Positions 60,288 to 64,000 of a DNA stretch of 64,000 nucleotides are shown piece after piece. The notes below the pieces were generated by a model. That model made no database searches. It had not been told where the DNA came from and saw only the letters and a program-made list of their open reading frames with translations. The position numbers and the translations under genes are program-made. Every line of letters starts with the position of its first letter. Position 1 is the first letter of the stretch. The DNA comes from Bdellovibrio svalbardensis (GTDB lineage Bacteria > Bdellovibrionota > Bdellovibrionia > Bdellovibrionales > Bdellovibrionaceae), in contig NZ_JANRMI010000002.1 in assembly GCF_029531655.1 (NCBI RefSeq), forward strand, positions 682,001-746,000. The letters run 5' to 3'.

Positions 60288-61844
60288 TTATAACTTGATT
60301 TTACTTAACATTTCCATTCTTTGCTTCTGAAATTCAATTTCGCGCGCATTTGCGGCTTTCTGGTTCGCTATTTCCTGTTTCCTTAAAGACTCAATATGTG
60401 CTTTATAAATTCCGTTTGTGCTTTCAATATATCTTTTTAAATCAGGAAGAATCCGTTCTACTTGGGTTATCTCGCAGGGAAAATTGCAAATGTTCGCTCT
60501 GAATGCGGCTGCTTGGGGCGGATGATTTAATACATATGAATAGCTACCTTGACCAAACAATCGCTCCCATAAGTTGGACGGCGTCTGGTTTAGTGTGCAG
60601 ACCAAACTTCTACCGTTATGATCAATGGTTACTATTTTTATTGGATTTGCAATAAGTGGATCATCTGAGACGTCTGATTCAGCAACCACTTCTTTAGAAA
60701 GAACATTTAACTTTTGTTGTATTAGCGAAGCTTTACCGAGTGCCTCGATTTCTTGTTTAATTAAAGAGATATTCTGATATCTGAAATTCGGATCCTGGTG
60801 AATCATTTTTTCGACGATTTTATCGAGGTATTTTAGTTCTGGAACAATACCACCTATACTTTTAAATCCAGTGCCATGTGGAACTTCACCAGTGAAGATC
60901 TCATTGGTAATCAGCCCTAAGGCATAAATATCAGCCCTGTGGTCGACGATCCCACCTTTGTATCTTTGTTCCGGTGCCGCATATTGGAAATTTGCTAAGC
61001 GATCCTGTTGTTGTGTTTCAACGGCGGTAAGGAGATCTTGTTCTTCAAAATGCGCAATTCCGAAGTCGGTGACAACTAGTTTTTGCTGAATTCTATCGAC
61101 GAGAATATTTTCAGGTTTAAGATCTCTATGAAAGCAACCGGTTAAGTGTGCAGCTTCAACGGCATCAAGCATCTGGGTGATGAATCTAAATCCCTCAGTT
61201 CCTCTAAGAGTTTTCATGTACTCGCGGAACGTCTTTGGATAAAGAGGCATGACATAGAAGAGAGACTTTATTCCATCTGTGGTATGCACACCATGATCAA
61301 GAATTTGGATAATTCCAGGGTGTAGATTCTTTTGACAAAAACCGATCTCATTTTTGAAGCGCTTCGATTTAATTGTGCTTTGATTTGGTTTTAAAACTTT
61401 AACGGCTACTTTTTGTCCATCGCTGGATTGTGCTGAAAATACTGTTCCAGAGCCACCATTTCCAATTACTTTGTCGAGAGTGTATTCATCAAAAGTGGTT
61501 GATAAAACAGAGCCTTTGCCGGGAGTTTTAATTGGTGATGGTATTTTGTTTTCTGTTTTCATTATTTCTCTATTTCGAGATTCCTCGGCGTACATTTGAA
61601 TTTGCTTTAATGATTGAAGAACTTTTGTGAGTTTGGTCTTGTCGCTAACCGATACGCTAGAGACTAATATTTCATCTGCAAGTAGACGTTTTGCTTCATA
61701 TTGTAAGCCAGAGTCTTCGATTGAATTGACGAATGTTTCAAGTTTCCTAAACCAAGCAAGTGTATTGGTAGATCGGGAAATAGGATCTTGTAGGGTGCGA
61801 ATTTCTTCGCCGTTATCAATAAGGATTAAAAGTTCAGAAAACAT
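60288..61844 (-). CDS. Hanks-type Ser/Thr protein kinase
   Basis: A 518-residue cytoplasmic kinase. Residues about 120-370 hold the kinase domain: Gly loop IGNGGSGTVFSAQ, Lys in VAVKVLKPN, catalytic loop FHRDLKPENIL, DFG in VTDFGIAHFEE, and APEQRYKGG. The N-terminal ~110 residues are helical, the C-terminal ~110 end in a charged coiled coil (QEIANQKAANAREIEFQKQRME). It has no membrane or PASTA segment, unlike wall-sensing kinases. Single base gap to the nuclease gene upstream, so co-transcribed. Possibly a defence or signalling module; inference only. Confidence 0.85.
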   Translation of the reverse strand: MFSELLILIDNGEEIRTLQDPISRSTNTLAWFRKLETFVNSIEDSGLQYEAKRLLADEILVSSVSVSDKTKLTKVLQSLKQIQMYAEESRNREIMKTENKIPSPIKTPGKGSVLSTTFDEYTLDKVIGNGGSGTVFSAQSSDGQKVAVKVLKPNQSTIKSKRFKNEIGFCQKNLHPGIIQILDHGVHTTDGIKSLFYVMPLYPKTFREYMKTLRGTEGFRFITQMLDAVEAAHLTGCFHRDLKPENILVDRIQQKLVVTDFGIAHFEEQDLLTAVETQQQDRLANFQYAAPEQRYKGGIVDHRADIYALGLITNEIFTGEVPHGTGFKSIGGIVPELKYLDKIVEKMIHQDPNFRYQNISLIKQEIEALGKASLIQQKLNVLSKEVVAESDVSDDPLIANPIKIVTIDHNGRSLVCTLNQTPSNLWERLFGQGSYSYVLNHPPQAAAFRANICNFPCEITQVERILPDLKRYIESTNGIYKAHIESLRKQEIANQKAANAREIEFQKQRMEMLSKIKL

Positions 61845-61845
61845 T

Positions 61846-62667
61846 TTATTTTTTCACAATCTTTGCGGGTTTCATTTTGGTGAAACAATCAAAACTCTTC
61901 CAGTCTTTGATCGGCACAATAGGATATTTAGAAAAATTAGTTTTCTCAGTATCATTGATTTGGGGGAGGACTTCTTTTTTAAGTTCTGTGAGTTTGATCT
62001 CGCGCTCTGCCATCACATCGCCCTTGTCGGTTTGATTGTAAATGAATGCCAGCATCTTCTTTGGCGGAGTCTCATCTAAGACGATCTTAAAGAATTGATT
62101 TGGAATCGGTAGGCCGCTCTTAAGAGTTTTCAGGTTTTTCCCTAGAATTGGTCCTGTGATGACTTTCACTTCTTCCTCACCGCAAGCCCATTTTCTCACC
62201 TGATCTTCCAGTTTGAGCCATGCATCGCGGTTCAGATTTGGTTTCTGCGGCGCCATATTCGACATCACAAAGGTCTCATCCTGCGCCTCTTGGTTAAAGC
62301 CAAAGTCTTTCGAATTCGCCAAATGTCCTTGATCGTAGCCGGTCTTTAGATATTCGCTGGGCTTAACTATTAGCTCTTTGTAGTCGGCAAGCAGAGGGTC
62401 TGCTTTGAACTTGTTAGAGCGAGTGGCATTCGCGGAGTTTTTTAGTTGGGTGGCAGTGAGGGAGTAGGTGACGTGGCGGGCGAGGCGGGTGGGGCGGTCG
62501 TAGGTTACCACGAAGTACTTATGATCGAGGATTAGCACAGAAGGAGGAGATTTCGCCAGAGGGGCGAGGCCAACCGTATCTGAAGGGAGAGAGAGCTCTT
62601 GCTTGGGAGGAGAAGTTTGGCAAGAGATGATCAGCGTCGACAGGGCAACTAACAAAATGTACTTCAT
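61846..62667 (-). CDS. Lipid-anchored DNA/RNA non-specific endonuclease
   Basis: A 273-residue nuclease of the NUC1/EndA beta-beta-alpha-metal family with a lipoprotein signal (YILLVALSTLIISCQ). The metal site is seen as TGYDQGHLANSKDFG (usual D-R-G-H, here D-Q-G-H with the catalytic His kept), NMAPQKPNLNRDAWLKLED (Asn and Glu), and KVITGPILG. The start at 62667 has AGGAGA; the frame runs to 62,802, inside palindrome F. The lipid anchor places it on the envelope, where it could degrade external or prey DNA. Confidence 0.85.
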   Translation of the reverse strand: MKYILLVALSTLIISCQTSPPKQELSLPSDTVGLAPLAKSPPSVLILDHKYFVVTYDRPTRLARHVTYSLTATQLKNSANATRSNKFKADPLLADYKELIVKPSEYLKTGYDQGHLANSKDFGFNQEAQDETFVMSNMAPQKPNLNRDAWLKLEDQVRKWACGEEEVKVITGPILGKNLKTLKSGLPIPNQFFKIVLDETPPKKMLAFIYNQTDKGDVMAEREIKLTELKKEVLPQINDTEKTNFSKYPIVPIKDWKSFDCFTKMKPAKIVKK

Positions 62668-62683
62668 GGTGTCTCCTTGATGG

Positions 62684-62804
62684 GGTTGATGAAAAGAAGC
62701 AATCTGCTTCGTTGTCGGCACTTCGACTGTCCTCGACGTATTCTTAAATACGCCTGTGGGAATCAAAGTGCCTCCGCCTCGCATCTCACTTCTTTTGAAC
62801 AACC
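62684..62804 (+). repeat. 115-bp palindrome, copy F
   Basis: GGTTGATGAAAAGAAG ... CTTCTTTTGAACAACC ends; centre ACTGTCCTCGACGTATTCTT then AATACGCCTGTGGGAATC, the same type as copy B. 47 bases before hairpin unit 6. It lies immediately upstream of the nuclease gene. Confidence 0.87.
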
Positions 62805-62851
62805 CTGGATGGGTGGGGCTTTGTAAATTCCTAAATGAAAAACTCCAAAAC

Positions 62852-62949
62852 CTATCGTAAACCGTATCTGTCTGAGCTGGCCTAGTTCACGTCAGCGAAC
62901 CCGTCCTACATATGCCATAGCTCTAGCGAGCTATGGCATATCGTCGACC
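62852..62949 (+). repeat. Hairpin unit 6
   Basis: Starts CTATCGTAAACC, inner stem GTTC / GAAC, then CCCGTCCTAC, then a perfect hairpin ATATGCCATAGCTC TAGC GAGCTATGGCATAT, and ends CGTCGACC. The phosphatase stop codon lies 19 bases to the right. Confidence 0.88.
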
Positions 62950-62968
62950 ATTTGGTAAATCATTGCTA

Positions 62969-64000
62969 TTATAATGTTGTTTCCGCAGTGGCAGGTTCTG
63001 GTTTCACAGCAATTGTTGTTGCAGTGTGCGGAGTCAACTTGTCAGGCTCCCAGCTATCTAGTGCAAGACGTTTAAATCCAGAGACTCCTTCTTGATAGAT
63101 GCGTGCTGCATGAACTTTGTCAGTAATCAACTTTTCTGGATTCAAGAATACAAAGTTTCGGTTCGTATAGAATTGGTTAGGTACGGCTTCGATTAGCACC
63201 TCACCTGATTGAATCCTAATATAAGTTGATTCCTTCAATAGACCTTCTGCAATTTTAGGCATTGGATAGTAACCAATAGGTGAGGAGACAATGATAGGTA
63301 CAGTGAACCTTGTACTGCTTGTCGTCACCATCATTTCCACAGTACCACCTGTGTGAATGTCGCCAGTTAGAATTGTATAGTTGGTACCTTTAGCCGCCTT
63401 GGTGGACATAGCGGTCAAGAGTTCGGTGAAGAACGGCAGGCCACTATCTGATGTCAAACCATCCTCGAGATCATCTTCGCTTTCGGCGATAAAGGAGATC
63501 AGCTCCCCAAGTTTCGGGTGAATCTTAGAAAACCAATTTTGAACGCTTTTAAGTTTGCAGAGCTTTGCAAGTCCCGTAAGTGCACCTTCCAATTCCCTAG
63601 AGCTGCGTGCAGGAACAACAGGAATTAAAAGCATGACATTCTTGTGTGGAAGCGCCTGAATGGCTTCAAAAACTGCAGCCTTATGATCGTTCTCCATGAG
63701 TTTCTTTTTCATGGAATTCTTTTCGGTTCGTAAGTCCAGAACGACGAGTGCCGAGTTTCCGAGATCGAGGATACAGCTGTATCCGGATCCCGATTTCTTG
63801 ATAAGCGGACTTGGATTTCTTGATGCCTGAAATGCTTCAAACACTTCAATCAAAATCGGTGCATAGTTTAAGTACTTTTTCTCAAACTCATTGCCTACAA
63901 AAAGTCTACCACCTGCGCCGTCGGTAATATCATGGTCGTCAAGCATTGCAATAGACGGAATTTGCGCCATGAGTTTTCTGTATGATAGGTCGGACGTCTG
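62969..64000 (-). CDS. PhoD-like metallophosphatase (5' end outside window)
   Basis: A phosphodiesterase/phosphatase-like protein open to the right edge (about 343 codons seen, N-terminus missing). The PhoD-type metal motifs are visible: MLDDHDITDGAGG (H-D pair), SALVVLDLRTEK, LTGDIHTGGTVE (G-D-x-H) and the C-terminal region. The N-terminal PhoD domain with the first metal ligand would lie beyond 64,000. Family is probable; substrate and location unknown. Confidence 0.72.
   Translation of the reverse strand, partial: QTSDLSYRKLMAQIPSIAMLDDHDITDGAGGRLFVGNEFEKKYLNYAPILIEVFEAFQASRNPSPLIKKSGSGYSCILDLGNSALVVLDLRTEKNSMKKKLMENDHKAAVFEAIQALPHKNVMLLIPVVPARSSRELEGALTGLAKLCKLKSVQNWFSKIHPKLGELISFIAESEDDLEDGLTSDSGLPFFTELLTAMSTKAAKGTNYTILTGDIHTGGTVEMMVTTSSTRFTVPIIVSSPIGYYPMPKIAEGLLKESTYIRIQSGEVLIEAVPNQFYTNRNFVFLNPEKLITDKVHAARIYQEGVSGFKRLALDSWEPDKLTPHTATTIAVKPEPATAETTL

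Noticed and set aside
44719-62949. Repeat pairs read as integron attC sites
   Set aside because: The RYYYAAC / GTTRRRY core sites are not present and no integron-type integrase is in view.
44719-62949. Hairpin units read as retron ncRNA or CRISPR
   Set aside because: No reverse transcriptase or Cas gene nearby, and the unit spacing and lengths do not fit CRISPR.
39262-64000. Second copy of the tRNA-fMet 3' end marking the element's right end
   Set aside because: I read for CCCCGCAACCA and neighbours and saw none; only a weak likeness at the hairpin-unit ends (CGGCAACCATTTT), too short to rely on.

Overview
The window (64 kb) looks like a predatory or predator-related Bdellovibrionota chromosome, most like Bdellovibrio. 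This is an inference from the gene mix: FadE, RNase Y, Hsp70 and GreA-like genes back to back, many small secreted or lipid-anchored proteins, a secreted papain-like protein, and a dispersed GGTGCCTGCC motif. No marker gene fixes the genus. It falls into two parts that meet at an initiator tRNA gene.

Part 1, about 1-39,260, is ordinary chromosome with tightly packed genes on both strands. It holds fadE (cut by the left edge), a CNNM/CorC-like CBS protein, a CheY-like receiver, rny, OsmC and arfB, and an MFS exporter. Next come a TauE/SafE + DUF1634 pair and a DUF4442 protein, then a flavin-dependent nitronate monooxygenase-like enzyme overlapping a CLC antiporter with fluoride-type (CLC-F) motifs. 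Further right are TetR and LuxR-type regulators, a double Usp protein, a GlpT-like antiporter, class I fumarase, AI-2E, SDR and PilZ proteins, Hsp70/YegD-like and GreA-like proteins, a VWA lipoprotein, a DEDD exonuclease and an FUSC protein. A leftward operon follows: PepSY, GCS2-type ligase, MurF-like ligase, a fused FetB-FetA-like ABC exporter and an outer-membrane-like protein. It ends with RNase HI, a DTW tRNA modifier, glutathione peroxidase, a 36-residue ORF with a perfect ribosome binding site, an XRE regulator and a GNAT enzyme.

Part 2, about 39,262 to the right edge, looks like an integrated accessory region. A tyrosine integrase sits beside the 3' end of the initiator tRNA(fMet), followed by an excisionase-like protein. 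A 164-bp nested palindrome (candidate oriT or replication origin) comes next, then two paralogous replication-relaxation-type proteins and a VirD4/TraD-like ATPase. No second copy of the tRNA 3' end was found, so the right boundary is unknown.

From 44.7 kb on, the accessory DNA is built of gene modules separated by a recurring, same-orientation, two-part repeat. Its first part is a 115-bp imperfect palindrome. Its second part is a roughly 100-bp unit beginning TATCGTAAAC and ending TATCGYCAACC around a hairpin whose stem sequence differs in each copy but always pairs. The modules carry a secreted cysteine-protease-like protein; an acetyltransferase with a HigB/HigA-like toxin-antitoxin pair; small membrane proteins and lipoproteins; an Rhs/YD-repeat protein with three displaced C-terminal tips, each followed by a small membrane protein (probable immunity genes); a Ser/Thr kinase with a secreted nuclease; and a PhoD-like phosphatase. 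The repeat-delimited modules and the Rhs tip array are the parts most likely to be new.
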